From assembly GCA_046152925.1 (NCBI GenBank), contig JBJXFX010000080.1, positions 1 to 12,780 on the forward strand: a DNA stretch of 12,780 bases. The letters run 5' to 3'. The notes under the pieces were generated by a model, which saw only the letters and a list, made by a program, of their open reading frames with translations, was not told the DNA's origin and made no database searches. Position 1 is the stretch's first letter. Each line of letters begins with the position of its first letter. Of this stretch, positions 6,817 through 12,780 are shown piece after piece. This DNA is from CAMAUF01 sp046152925 (lineage in GTDB: Bacteria; Chloroflexota; Dehalococcoidia; Tepidiformales; Tepidiformaceae). Both the position numbers and the translations under genes were made by a program.

Positions 6817-7785
6817 TCATGGCCCCAGGAATTCGCCTCGTGCCCAGCCTACGCGCATCGCGAAATTTTGCAGAAGCATCGCGACAATGCCGTCGATCAC
6901 GCAAATGTTGGGCAAGAAGCACACAAAAGCCAAGGTGTTTTCCAGCGAATCATGCGCACACCATGACCCGACGAACTGCGCGCGGGTGTTTTCGGACTGC
7001 TCCTTCGTGTTCAGGGCGATGGCAAAGCCGGGAAGATCCTGCTTCGGGATGTTAAGCGGGAGCGCGATGCTGCTCATCAAGCCCGCGCCCAAGGTCGGAT
7101 GCCGGACGTCATTTCGCATTCGTACTAATGCCGTGCGACGTCCGAACGCAAGCTCGCTCGTAAGGCCCGTGTCGCTAGCTGTCGTCAAAACGCTCATTTG
7201 ACGCCCGATCGCCCGTTCCGCGAGCTCGAACTCCTCCGCATAGAAGACGGAGGGATCCGCACCAACGGGCACGAAGATGCGGTCGACGACTTGGAGCATT
7301 TCATCAGGGACGTCTCGGTGGCCGTTGACAGGATGGGAAGACGCGTCGACCCGGGCGCGTAGGCTCGTTGCAAGCCGGGCGGACGTGCGCTGCGCCTCCT
7401 CAACTTGCATCAGCGCAGCCATCTTGAAGACGTGGCTCCACGTGCGGAACGTTTGCTCATGCACATACACCGAGCATGCGAGGCGCAGATGGCGGCCCCG
7501 AACCACGTGAGCACTCGTGGTGGCGAATCTGCCCATGGCACTAAGCATGCGCTCATTGGCAGCGTCTAGTTCGAAGTCGGTAAGCAGATCGCATTCGATG
7601 TGCACGCGACTCAGGACGATGCCGTAATCGATCACGGGCTCTTCCGCCCAAACACGCTGCGCTAGTTCATGCGCCCACCACGTGAACCCACGATCAGTCC
7701 GCACTGACCATGCGTCGTCGACCCTCATCTCTCGGTAGAGATAGTCCACGAGACGTCGCCCAGCATCAGGCGTACCCCTGCTCAT
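6817..7785 (-). CDS. Hypothetical protein, 322 residues, in an operon with a Uma2 nuclease
   Basis: I do not recognise this family with confidence. No signal peptide or membrane helix is seen. The N-terminal half holds a tryptophan-rich strand (RGFTWWAHELAQRVWAEEP, about 32-50), a strand VLSRVHIECDLLTDFELD and a helix FKMAALMQVEEAQ. The C-terminal half has FAIALNTKEQSE, VGSWCAHD and LAFVCFLPN ahead of a final helix. This alternation in two halves loosely recalls YbjN/type III chaperone-like (TY-Chap) proteins, a low-confidence impression. The ATG at 7785 is seven bases after the Uma2 stop and has AGAGG at 7796-7800; an open frame farther upstream is only the shadow of the Uma2 gene. GC is about 56% by hand count over 6841-7080, clearly below acs, which suggests separate origin. 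Confidence 0.7.
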   Translation of the reverse strand: MSRGTPDAGRRLVDYLYREMRVDDAWSVRTDRGFTWWAHELAQRVWAEEPVIDYGIVLSRVHIECDLLTDFELDAANERMLSAMGRFATTSAHVVRGRHLRLACSVYVHEQTFRTWSHVFKMAALMQVEEAQRTSARLATSLRARVDASSHPVNGHRDVPDEMLQVVDRIFVPVGADPSVFYAEEFELAERAIGRQMSVLTTASDTGLTSELAFGRRTALVRMRNDVRHPTLGAGLMSSIALPLNIPKQDLPGFAIALNTKEQSENTRAQFVGSWCAHDSLENTLAFVCFLPNICVIDGIVAMLLQNFAMRVGWARGEFLGP

Positions 7786-7792
7786 TCGTGAT

Positions 7793-8362
7793 TCACCTCT
7801 GGAACAGCTCCGCGACGGGGATGGCGAAGCCGGGGATGACGTCTTCGCCGGTGAGGGTCGCGTTCTCGGTGAGGCGGAGGGCGCGGCCGTCGGAATGGAT
7901 GGCGAGCACGGTGCGTGTCTTCGGGAAGAGCAGCCAGACGAGCCGCACGCCCACCTCGAAGTACTCCTCGACCTTCGCGAACATGTCGGCGCCCTTGTCC
8001 GTGGGCGAGAGTGCTTCAATCACGAGGTCGGGCGGCACGTTGACCATCCCGCTGGGGACGCGGTCGTCCGGCAGGCGGCCGGGCGGAAAGTATGACCCGT
8101 CGGGCCGACGATAGCTCTTCGGTGCATTCGGCCAGATCTGTAGGGCGCAGCCCCCCGGCAGAGCGACCCCGCCGCGCGCATCGACGATCTGATCCATCAA
8201 GCTCACGAGCGCCCGGAACGCCGTCCAGTTGGATTCAGCTCCTAGCGGGATCTTCGCCCAACTGCCGTGGGCGTATTCGTAGCCGTCGCGGTCGCGGACT
8301 CTGGGCCAGCTCACAGCGCCGGAGTCGCCGGAGTCGCCGGTCGGTGTCGCCGCTGCGCTCAT
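7793..8362 (-). CDS. Uma2-family endonuclease (PD-(D/E)XK superfamily)
   Basis: The 189-residue protein carries the Uma2 (DUF820) restriction-endonuclease-like core. D88 in YRRPDGSYF, then PDLVIEALSPTD (111-122) with D112 and E116, and K130 in FAKVEEYFEVGVRLVWLLFP give the expected PD...ExL...K pattern. The cellular role of this widespread family is unknown. Residues 10-16 (DSGDSGA) come from a 9-base tandem duplication. I chose the ATG at 8362, since GGAGG at 8372-8376 is well placed and a frame-extended start at 8383 would lie within the -10 box. Only seven bases separate its stop from the next gene, so the two are one operon transcribed away from the tRNA. Confidence 0.88.
   Translation of the reverse strand: MSAAATPTGDSGDSGAVSWPRVRDRDGYEYAHGSWAKIPLGAESNWTAFRALVSLMDQIVDARGGVALPGGCALQIWPNAPKSYRRPDGSYFPPGRLPDDRVPSGMVNVPPDLVIEALSPTDKGADMFAKVEEYFEVGVRLVWLLFPKTRTVLAIHSDGRALRLTENATLTGEDVIPGFAIPVAELFQR
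8318..8340. repeat. 9-base tandem repeat within the Uma2 gene
   Basis: GCCGGAGTC occurs at 8318-8326 and 8327-8335, then a partial third copy at 8336-8340. It encodes Gly-Asp-Ser twice in the presumably disordered N-terminus and keeps the frame. Confidence 0.7.
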
Positions 8363-8382
8363 GCTGAAGGGCCTCCGTAGCA

Positions 8383-8388
8383 AGTATA
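8383..8388 (-). promoter_or_regulatory. Probable -10 box of the Uma2 operon
   Basis: On the minus strand this reads TATACT, five of six bases of the consensus, and would start a transcript near 8376 with a short leader holding the GGAGG site. No good -35 is seen at 17 bases. Confidence 0.5.
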
Positions 8389-8456
8389 CCGTCGCTGTCC
8401 GTCGCCATCGCGCTCATGTTTCGTGGACGCGGCCCCCTGCGCGACAATGGCCCTGG

Positions 8457-8540
8457 GCCGGGATGGCGGAAGGGCAGACGCAGCCGACTTAAAATCGGAA
8501 GCCGCAAGGCGTGGGGGTTCGAATCCCCCTCCCGGCACCA
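8457..8540 (+). tRNA. tRNA-Leu (anticodon TAA), CCA encoded
   Basis: The acceptor stem pairs GCCGGGA (8457-8463) with TCCCGGC (8530-8536) over seven bases, followed by A and encoded CCA. The D arm has GCG (8466-8468) and CGC (8479-8481). The anticodon loop CTTAAAA (8488-8494) shows TAA at 8490-8492. A long variable arm GCC-GCAA-GGC (8501-8510) marks a class II tRNA. The T arm is GGGGG, TTCGAAT, CCCCC (8513-8529). The last anticodon-stem pair would be G8483 against A8499, a mismatch. GACAAT at 8443-8448 is a weak candidate -10. It converges on the oxidoreductase gene with 23 bases between. Confidence 0.96.
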
Positions 8541-8563
8541 GCCTCCAGCACATCACAGACGGA

Positions 8564-9448
8564 CTAACTGCCACCACCGTTCCACTTGGCGACGGTTGCG
8601 CCGAGTTCCGCCAACTGGCCCAACGCCTCGCTCTCAGGAAGCGACCCGAGGCCGAGATTGACGCGGTCGGCGCCGAGGGCGGCCAGGCGCTCCGGCCCGA
8701 GCCGTTCGAGGGCCGCGAGCGGGACGGTGATCGCCAGCCGCGGCCGCCCGGCCCGCGCCGCCAGCCCTTGCACCTCCAGGATCTGTGCTTCCAGGTCGTC
8801 GAGCGCCGTCATCCGGCCGCGCAGGGATTCGTTCCAGACGGGGGTCACCGCGGGCAACCAGCCATCCCCGTAGGCCGCGACCCGCTGGAGGACGTTCGCG
8901 CCGGCCCCGCCGAGGATGATGGGAGGATGCGGGCGTTGGACCGGCTTCGGCCACTGCCACGTCGGCCCGAAGTCGACCAAACGGCCGTGATACTCGGCCA
9001 CGTCGTGCGTCCAGAGCGCCTTCATCGCCTCGACGCGCTCGCGCATGAGGCGGAAGCGCGACGCCGGGTCGGTCCCGTGGTTGCGCATCTCGGGCTCGTT
9101 CCAGCCCGCGCCGATGCCAAAGATCACCCGCCCGCCCGAGATCTGGTCGAGGGTCGCCACCTCTTTCGCGCAGTTGAACGGGTCGCGTTGAGTGACCAAG
9201 CAGATGCCCGTCGCGAGCTTGAGCCGCGTGGTCACGGCCGCTGCCGCCGCCAGAGACACGAACGGGTCGAAGATGCTGCGGTACATCATCGGGACCTCGT
9301 CCGCGAGCGGGAACGCGGTCTCCACCGGCATGTGGGAATGCTCCGGGATCCAGAGCGACTCGAAGCCAAGCCGTTCGGCCTCGATGGCGACCCGCACGGG
9401 GCTGATGCTGAGGTGGGTCGGGAAGAAACTGAGACCGAAGTTCACCAT
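8564..9448 (-). CDS. LLM-class F420/flavin-dependent oxidoreductase
   Basis: The 294-residue protein is a luciferase-like TIM-barrel oxidoreductase of the type usually assigned to coenzyme F420 (TIGR03619-like). Seen are the N-terminal strand and helix GLSFFPTHL...EAERLGFESLWIPEHSH, the central KLATGICLVTQRDP and AKEVATLDQISGGRVIFGIGAGWNEPE. Farther on are RMRERVEAMKALW-like residues and the C-terminal RPHPPIILGGAG and AAYGDGWLP. Such enzymes move hydride between F420H2 or FMN and a small organic substrate, which cannot be predicted here. If F420 is used, the host must make it; no F420 genes are in the window. The ATG at 9448 has GGAGG at 9458-9462, nine bases upstream. TACCAT at 9492-9497 on this strand is a possible -10. 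Confidence 0.9.
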   Translation of the reverse strand: MVNFGLSFFPTHLSISPVRVAIEAERLGFESLWIPEHSHMPVETAFPLADEVPMMYRSIFDPFVSLAAAAAVTTRLKLATGICLVTQRDPFNCAKEVATLDQISGGRVIFGIGAGWNEPEMRNHGTDPASRFRLMRERVEAMKALWTHDVAEYHGRLVDFGPTWQWPKPVQRPHPPIILGGAGANVLQRVAAYGDGWLPAVTPVWNESLRGRMTALDDLEAQILEVQGLAARAGRPRLAITVPLAALERLGPERLAALGADRVNLGLGSLPESEALGQLAELGATVAKWNGGGS

Positions 9449-9514
9449 ATCGCGACGCCTCCACGCGTTGGCTGGCCGTCCAGCGCGGTGGATGGTACCA
9501 CCCGTCGTTGCGCG

Positions 9515-9530
9515 CGGTCGCGAGCGACCG
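9515..9530. terminator. Perfect inverted repeat directly after the phosphoesterase stop codon
   Basis: CGGTCGC (9515-9521) and GCGACCG (9524-9530) are exact reverse complements with two bases between; in RNA a 6-bp stem with a four-base loop is likely. It touches the TGA of the minus-strand gene at 9531-9533. No T-run follows, so it could be a non-canonical terminator or a 3' stabilising hairpin. Confidence 0.4.
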
Positions 9531-10085
9531 TCACACGTCCGCGAGGTTGACGATTCGCGCCTCGCGAACAGCGGCCGACAGCTCCAGGATCGCGACGGTG
9601 CCGAGGCGCACCTGCTGGCGGACCAGGCTCGGGCTCCCCGGGTTCACGATCAGGACGCCGTCGTGCTCTTCGACCATCGCCTCGTGGGTGTAACCGCAGA
9701 CCACGACATCGATCCGGCGGCCGAAGGTCGCCTCGATCGTCTCCGAAAACGACTCGTCGCGCGGAAATGAGCGCGCGATTGAGCCTGGCAGCACGTCGTC
9801 GCCGAGGCTGGTCAGGATCAGTTCGTGGACCATCGCCACGACGTAGCCCTCGAGTTCGAATACCTCGAGGCGCCCGTCCCGCGTCAGGCCCTCGCCGGTC
9901 CCGACCAGCCACGACTCGGTCGCCTTCACCGGTGCGATGCGCGCGAGCCACTCCAGGCACGAGGCCACGTTGGCATGGCCAGCGTGCAGGATGAGGTCGA
10001 CGCCCGCGAACGCGCGGATGACCTCCTCCGGCGGCTCGGGGCCTGCCGACGGGATGTGCGTGTCGGAGATGACGCCGATTTTCAC
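9531..10085 (-). CDS. YfcE-like metallophosphoesterase with altered metal-binding residues
   Basis: This 184-residue protein is in the small calcineurin-like phosphoesterase family. D8 and H10 of the first motif (ISDTHIP) are intact, H87 lies in MVHELIL, and GYTHEAMVEEHDGVLIVNPGSPS (131-153) is the closing signature with H134. Three expected metal-ligand positions differ. The usual GD is GH (H37 in LILHAGHAN), no GNxD is found where APVKATESWLVG (51-62) stands, and the first H of GHTH is Y132. The protein may be catalytically weak or serve another purpose. The GTG start is three bases after the HAD stop, so both genes are one transcript. A hairpin follows its stop. Confidence 0.82.
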   Translation of the reverse strand: MKIGVISDTHIPSAGPEPPEEVIRAFAGVDLILHAGHANVASCLEWLARIAPVKATESWLVGTGEGLTRDGRLEVFELEGYVVAMVHELILTSLGDDVLPGSIARSFPRDESFSETIEATFGRRIDVVVCGYTHEAMVEEHDGVLIVNPGSPSLVRQQVRLGTVAILELSAAVREARIVNLADV

Positions 10086-10088
10086 GGG

Positions 10089-10454
10089 CTACTTCGCCGC
10101 ATCGATGTCCAGCCAGGCGAGCCACGGTTGTTTGACGCCTTCGTGGTCCCAGAGAAACTCGAACCCGGCCTTTTCGGCGAGTTGCTGGTCGAGTTCGCGG
10201 TCACCGATGTGCAGGTAGCGGACGGCCTCGAAGCGCTCCCGGATGTCGGGCAGCATGTGCTTCGCCGCGACGAAATCGACGTGCACCTCGCGCGCCTCCC
10301 AGAGCGCCTTCTGTGCCGAAGGGAAGCGGTCGGAGCAGCTCCCGATGAGGAAGCCGAGCTCTTTCGCCTTTCGCACCATATCGACGGTAATGCCGCCGGG
10401 CGGGTCGCCGAACTCCAGCGTCCCGTCGATGTCGAAACTAATGAGGAATGCCAA
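10089..10454 (-). CDS. Short HAD-superfamily hydrolase
   Basis: At 121 residues this is a minimal HAD-type phosphohydrolase without a cap domain. D8 and D10 lie in motif I, FDIDGTLEFG. Motif II is SCSDR, with S39 or S41 as the conserved hydroxyl. K65 in FVAAKHML fits motif III, and GDRELD (84-89) gives the acidic motif IV. All four motifs are present, so phosphatase activity is plausible; the substrate is unknown. Translation starts at TTG (10454), a choice supported by AAGGGGG at 10463-10469, eight bases upstream. It is followed after three bases by the phosphoesterase gene. The upstream thiolase gene ends 42 bases before this start on the same strand, so read-through from that operon is possible. 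Confidence 0.85.
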   Translation of the reverse strand: MAFLISFDIDGTLEFGDPPGGITVDMVRKAKELGFLIGSCSDRFPSAQKALWEAREVHVDFVAAKHMLPDIRERFEAVRYLHIGDRELDQQLAEKAGFEFLWDHEGVKQPWLAWLDIDAAK

Positions 10455-10462
10455 CGGTGTTT

Positions 10463-10469
10463 CCCCCTT
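10463..10469 (-). promoter_or_regulatory. Shine-Dalgarno site fixing a TTG start
   Basis: Minus-strand AAGGGGG sits eight bases before TTG at 10454 and is the strongest such site nearby, which justifies the rare start codon for the HAD gene. Confidence 0.65.
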
Positions 10470-10496
10470 GGTGGGTCGCTCGGCTGGATCGCGCCG

Positions 10497-11822
10497 CTAG
10501 TCAGCGGACGCGCCCCAGACGAGCGCGTCGCAGAAGTTGGGCACGTGTGCCCCGGATATCCCGATCGTCGCGGGCCGCGTGATTTGCGACGGTGATCGCC
10601 CCTGAATCTGCAGGATGCAGTCGCGATGGTTCCACCAACGCGTCCGGCCGTTGCCGCTGTTGCCGCCGCTCGGCGAGACGGGGTTCGGGCCGGTGATGCT
10701 GATGTCCGTCTGGTAGAGGTCGAGCGCGTAGCCGCGCTTTTCTCCGCGCGAGCCGAACCGCAGCCCTTCGAGGTGGAACTGGTGGAAAAGGGTGAAGCCG
10801 TCGTACATGTTCTCGAAGGAGACATCTTCCGCGCCAATACCAGCGCCTTCGTAGAGCATCCGGCCCATCCGGTCCGTTGCCCGCTCCCACTCGTTCAGGT
10901 TAGGCATCACACCCTGCAGTTCGGGCCGTGTCTGCGCGTGGTTGAGGATGTAGACGGGCTTCTGCTTGTGGTGAGCGGCAAGTTCCGGCGTCGTGAAGAT
11001 GACCGCCAGCGCGGCCTGGATCGGCAGGTCGTTGTCGTAGATGTTCGCCGGTTTCGCAATCCAGCGCCCGGACAAGTAGTCATCGACGGTGATCATCTCG
11101 GGCCGATGCTGCGTGTAGTATCCGTCCGGGTTCATCAGGCCATTTCGCCGTGATTCGACGATGTACGGCGCCATCATGTCGTGGCGTTTGCCATATTTGT
11201 TGCAGTACTCCTCGAAGACCATCGCCGTGGTAGCGCAGGCGGGCATGCCCCAGACCCCGCCGTACTTCGCCGGCCCCGCGTTCGTGTTCAGGGCGGCGGC
11301 GCCTTGGCCGACGTAGTAGCGGCCCGCGAGGTTGTGCCAGCCGCGGACCACGAGGCACGTCTTCGTCAGCCCGCGCGAGACGGCCTCGGCCGCGCTCGTG
11401 AAGGCGACCGACATGCAGACCGGCCCGTTCATCTTGAACTCGACGTTCTTCAGCTCGGGCATGTTCAGCAGGATCCAGTCGATGTCGCCGCGCGTGATCC
11501 CCGCCTGCGGGTAGTCGACCATCTTGAACACGGAGTCCCAGCCCTTCGGCGGGGGCGTGTTCGGGTCGTTCGAGACACCGGTGGTCGACTCCGGGGTGAG
11601 CACGATCCCGTCGATCTCGTCCGCCGAGATGCCGGCATCCGCGATCGCCCGCCGGATGGCGAGGATAGTGAGGGCGCCGAGGCTCGTCTCAGGCTTCTCG
11701 TCCCAGCGCCGGGCGGTCGGGGAGGTCCCGACCCCGGTGGCGACGACCTTGCCGCGGCCTTCCCAGATGCCGAGCCCTTCGCGGTTCCGGTGCCAGGCGT
11801 GTGGGGCGATGGGGATGGGCAT
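10497..11822 (-). CDS. Thiolase-family protein (SCP-x/lipid-transfer thiolase-like)
   Basis: The 441-residue protein has the double thiolase fold and acts on acyl-CoAs in the cytoplasm. C136 in MNGPVCMSVAFTSAAEAV is the candidate nucleophile. ENMYDGFTLFHQFHLEGL (338-354 or so) and SPSGGNSGNGRTRWW (383-397) are C-terminal-domain signatures. In degradative thiolases the last motif would read GHPxGA with a catalytic histidine; here GRT replaces it, as in the subfamily paired with DUF35 proteins. Such pairs act as acetoacetyl-CoA thiolase partners in archaea or as retro-aldolases (Ltp2/ChsH2) on CoA-bound side chains. Which reaction applies cannot be settled. GGGAGG at 11827-11832 supports the ATG. 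It follows the DUF35 gene by 42 bases. Confidence 0.88.
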   Translation of the reverse strand: MPIPIAPHAWHRNREGLGIWEGRGKVVATGVGTSPTARRWDEKPETSLGALTILAIRRAIADAGISADEIDGIVLTPESTTGVSNDPNTPPPKGWDSVFKMVDYPQAGITRGDIDWILLNMPELKNVEFKMNGPVCMSVAFTSAAEAVSRGLTKTCLVVRGWHNLAGRYYVGQGAAALNTNAGPAKYGGVWGMPACATTAMVFEEYCNKYGKRHDMMAPYIVESRRNGLMNPDGYYTQHRPEMITVDDYLSGRWIAKPANIYDNDLPIQAALAVIFTTPELAAHHKQKPVYILNHAQTRPELQGVMPNLNEWERATDRMGRMLYEGAGIGAEDVSFENMYDGFTLFHQFHLEGLRFGSRGEKRGYALDLYQTDISITGPNPVSPSGGNSGNGRTRWWNHRDCILQIQGRSPSQITRPATIGISGAHVPNFCDALVWGASAD

Positions 11823-11864
11823 GTCTTCCTCCCTGATGGTTTCCGGTCGAATGGGCGGTCGGAC

Positions 11865-12275
11865 TTAGCCGGCGAGCCGCCACTCCGGGACCTTTTGGCC
11901 GGTGGCCGGGGTCGCCTCGAAGATCACCTCGACGGCGGCGCCGATCGGCACGCGGTCCACAGGCACGCCCGGGAGATGCGAGAGCATCGTCAGGTCCGGC
12001 TCCTCATCGAGCGAGATCACGGCGACGTTGAAGGGCTGGTCCGGGATGAGCGACGAGACCGGGCTATCGTAAACGACGACGCGGCTCTGGATGCGGCCGC
12101 GGCCGGCGATTGGGCGCCACTGCAGGTTGGCGGCGCCACAGCGTGGGCACATGGTCCGCGGCGGGAACTGGAAGCGGTTGCAGGCGGCGCAATGCTGGAC
12201 GACGAGGCGGTCCTCGTTGCAGGCGTCGTAGAAGGGCTTATCGAGGTCGTTGGGGACAGGCGATTGTTTTGGCAA
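11865..12275 (-). CDS. DUF35 Zn-ribbon/OB-fold acyl-CoA-binding partner protein
   Basis: The 136-residue protein has a rubredoxin-like zinc ribbon with C29, C32, C43 and C46 (HCAACNRFQ and TMCPRCGA), then an OB-fold domain (about 53-136). It opens with the helix PFYDACNEDRLVVQHC. Partners of this type bind thiolase-like enzymes and shuttle or hold the CoA substrate, and the neighbouring gene is such an enzyme. Four cysteines are all present. The start is TTG at 12275: an in-frame TGA lies at 12279-12281, so the gene cannot begin farther upstream, and GGAG at 12285-12288 is nine bases before it. A promoter at 12332-12360 fits it. The first 26 bases overlap an unsupported extension of the RHS frame on the other strand. 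Confidence 0.9.
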   Translation of the reverse strand: MPKQSPVPNDLDKPFYDACNEDRLVVQHCAACNRFQFPPRTMCPRCGAANLQWRPIAGRGRIQSRVVVYDSPVSSLIPDQPFNVAVISLDEEPDLTMLSHLPGVPVDRVPIGAAVEVIFEATPATGQKVPEWRLAG

Positions 12276-12331
12276 GCGTCACAACTCCAAGCGCGAGGAC
12301 CGGCCCGCGGCGCGCGGTGGGTCCGGGCACT

Positions 12332-12360
12332 CGTATACCCATCGCCCCGCGCTCCGTCAA
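12332..12360 (-). promoter_or_regulatory. Sigma70-type promoter of the DUF35-thiolase operon
   Basis: On the minus strand TTGACG (12360-12355) is followed after exactly 17 bases by TATACG (12337-12332). A start near 12325 would give a leader of about 50 bases ending in the GGAG site before TTG 12275. It lies just outside the recognisable RHS fragment. Confidence 0.65.
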
Positions 12361-12780
12361 CGTGGGGACCTGGGCGCGGGGACGGTCACCTATGCCTACG
12401 ACAACGCCAACCGGTTGACGACAGTCACCGATTGGAACAGTAACGCGATCAGCTACGCCTACGACGACGCGGGACGCCTCACGTCCAAGACGCTGCCCTC
12501 GGGGACGGGCGTGGTCACCAGCTACACCTACGACAATGCCGACCGCCTGACCGCGATCAGCCACGTTAAGGGCGGCAGCACGACGCTCGCGAGCGTGAGT
12601 TACACGCTCGACGTGTCGGCAACCGCACACAGCGGGTGGACCAGCAGGGCACTCACACCTACGCCTACGACAACGTCTACCGGCTCACGAGCGTGACCTA
12701 TCCCGGACCAGCGACCACGACCTACGCCTTCGACGCCTTCGGGAACCGCACGTCAAAGGTCGACGCGGGCGGTACGACGA
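12361..12780 (+). pseudogene. RHS/YD-repeat protein fragment, headless and frameshifted, 3' partial
   Basis: Repeated YD units are plain: YAYDNANRL, YAYDDAGRL, YTYDNADRL, then, after a frame change, YAYDNVYRL and YAFDAFGNRT. RHS proteins are large secreted or surface shells whose variable ends often carry toxins. Here the similarity begins abruptly at about 12376 with no plausible start codon: the only in-frame candidate is a TTG at 12250, inside the DUF35 gene, and the intervening residues are not RHS-like. Between 12613 and 12618 the frame shifts by one missing base; the unshifted frame stops at 12696, while the shifted frame reads GNRTQRVDQQGTHTYAYD and stays open to the right edge. The N-terminal shell, and any export signal, is absent. 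It is most likely a displaced remnant, but its continuation lies outside the window. Confidence 0.8.

Noticed and set aside
7786..8019. N-terminal extension of the 322-residue protein
   Set aside because: The extension is Ser/Arg/Pro-rich and is an out-of-frame reading of the Uma2 gene; a ribosome site precedes the internal ATG at 7785.
8457..8563. Integration site at the tRNA-Leu 3' end
   Set aside because: No second copy of the tRNA 3' end was found by eye in the window and no integrase gene is present; the region after the tRNA is an ordinary metabolic gene.
8423..9550. Open frame of 375 codons on the + strand
   Set aside because: It runs through the tRNA and antisense to the LLM oxidoreductase; no motif is visible.
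12250..12360. TTG-started N-terminus for the RHS fragment
   Set aside because: These codons overlap the DUF35 start and promoter, show no RHS similarity and have no ribosome site.
11181..12443. Open frame of 420 codons on the + strand
   Set aside because: It is antisense to the thiolase and DUF35 genes, which have clear family motifs; its product is Arg/Asp/Gly-rich with no recognisable domain, as expected of a GC-rich shadow frame.
12376..12780. Tandem repeats resembling a CRISPR or minisatellite
   Set aside because: The repeats are protein-level YD units of uneven length with no constant DNA repeat or spacers.

Overview
This window is GC-rich, densely packed chromosomal DNA from an uncultured-looking bacterium. 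The gene mix fits a high-GC member of Chloroflexota (Dehalococcoidia/SAR202-like), though an actinobacterial or related lineage is not excluded. That mix includes an LLM-class F420-type oxidoreductase, a thiolase/DUF35 pair, an Mtu-type PIN toxin, a Uma2 nuclease and several starts lying directly behind TANNNT boxes. The taxonomic call is an inference from content, not from a marker gene.

Layout. 1-1239 (+): 3' part of an asparagine synthetase, cut by the left edge and broken by one extra base near 300. 1314-2365 (+): exonuclease VII small subunit, overlapped by four bases by a PurN-like formyltransferase. 2401-4748: a small accessory region with a VapBC toxin-antitoxin pair, an unrecognised 84-residue protein, a structured non-coding stretch, a divergently transcribed secreted and membrane-anchored protein, and a HicBA pair. 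4806-6773 (+): complete acetyl-CoA synthetase.

6817-8362 (-): a two-gene unit of a Uma2-family nuclease and an unrecognised 322-residue protein whose base composition is lower in GC than its neighbours. 8457-8540 (+): tRNA-Leu(TAA), CCA encoded. 8564-9448 (-): LLM-class oxidoreductase. 9531-10454 (-): a short HAD phosphatase followed by a YfcE-like metallophosphoesterase that has lost several metal ligands. 10497-12275 (-): a DUF35 Zn-ribbon/OB protein and a thiolase-like enzyme, presumably one complex, behind a clear sigma70-type promoter. 12361-12780 (+): a headless, frameshifted RHS/YD-repeat fragment running off the right edge.

How it fits together. Acs activates acetate to acetyl-CoA, and the thiolase/DUF35 pair would work on acyl-CoAs (Claisen or retro-aldol chemistry), so the metabolic theme is acyl-CoA turnover. 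The accessory theme is two toxin-antitoxin modules plus a nuclease/unknown pair beside a tRNA. Two modes of translation start are visible. Metabolic genes carry Shine-Dalgarno sequences. The vapB, 84-residue and hicB genes start 6-7 bases after a -10-like hexamer and look leaderless. No CRISPR array, insertion sequence or rRNA was seen.
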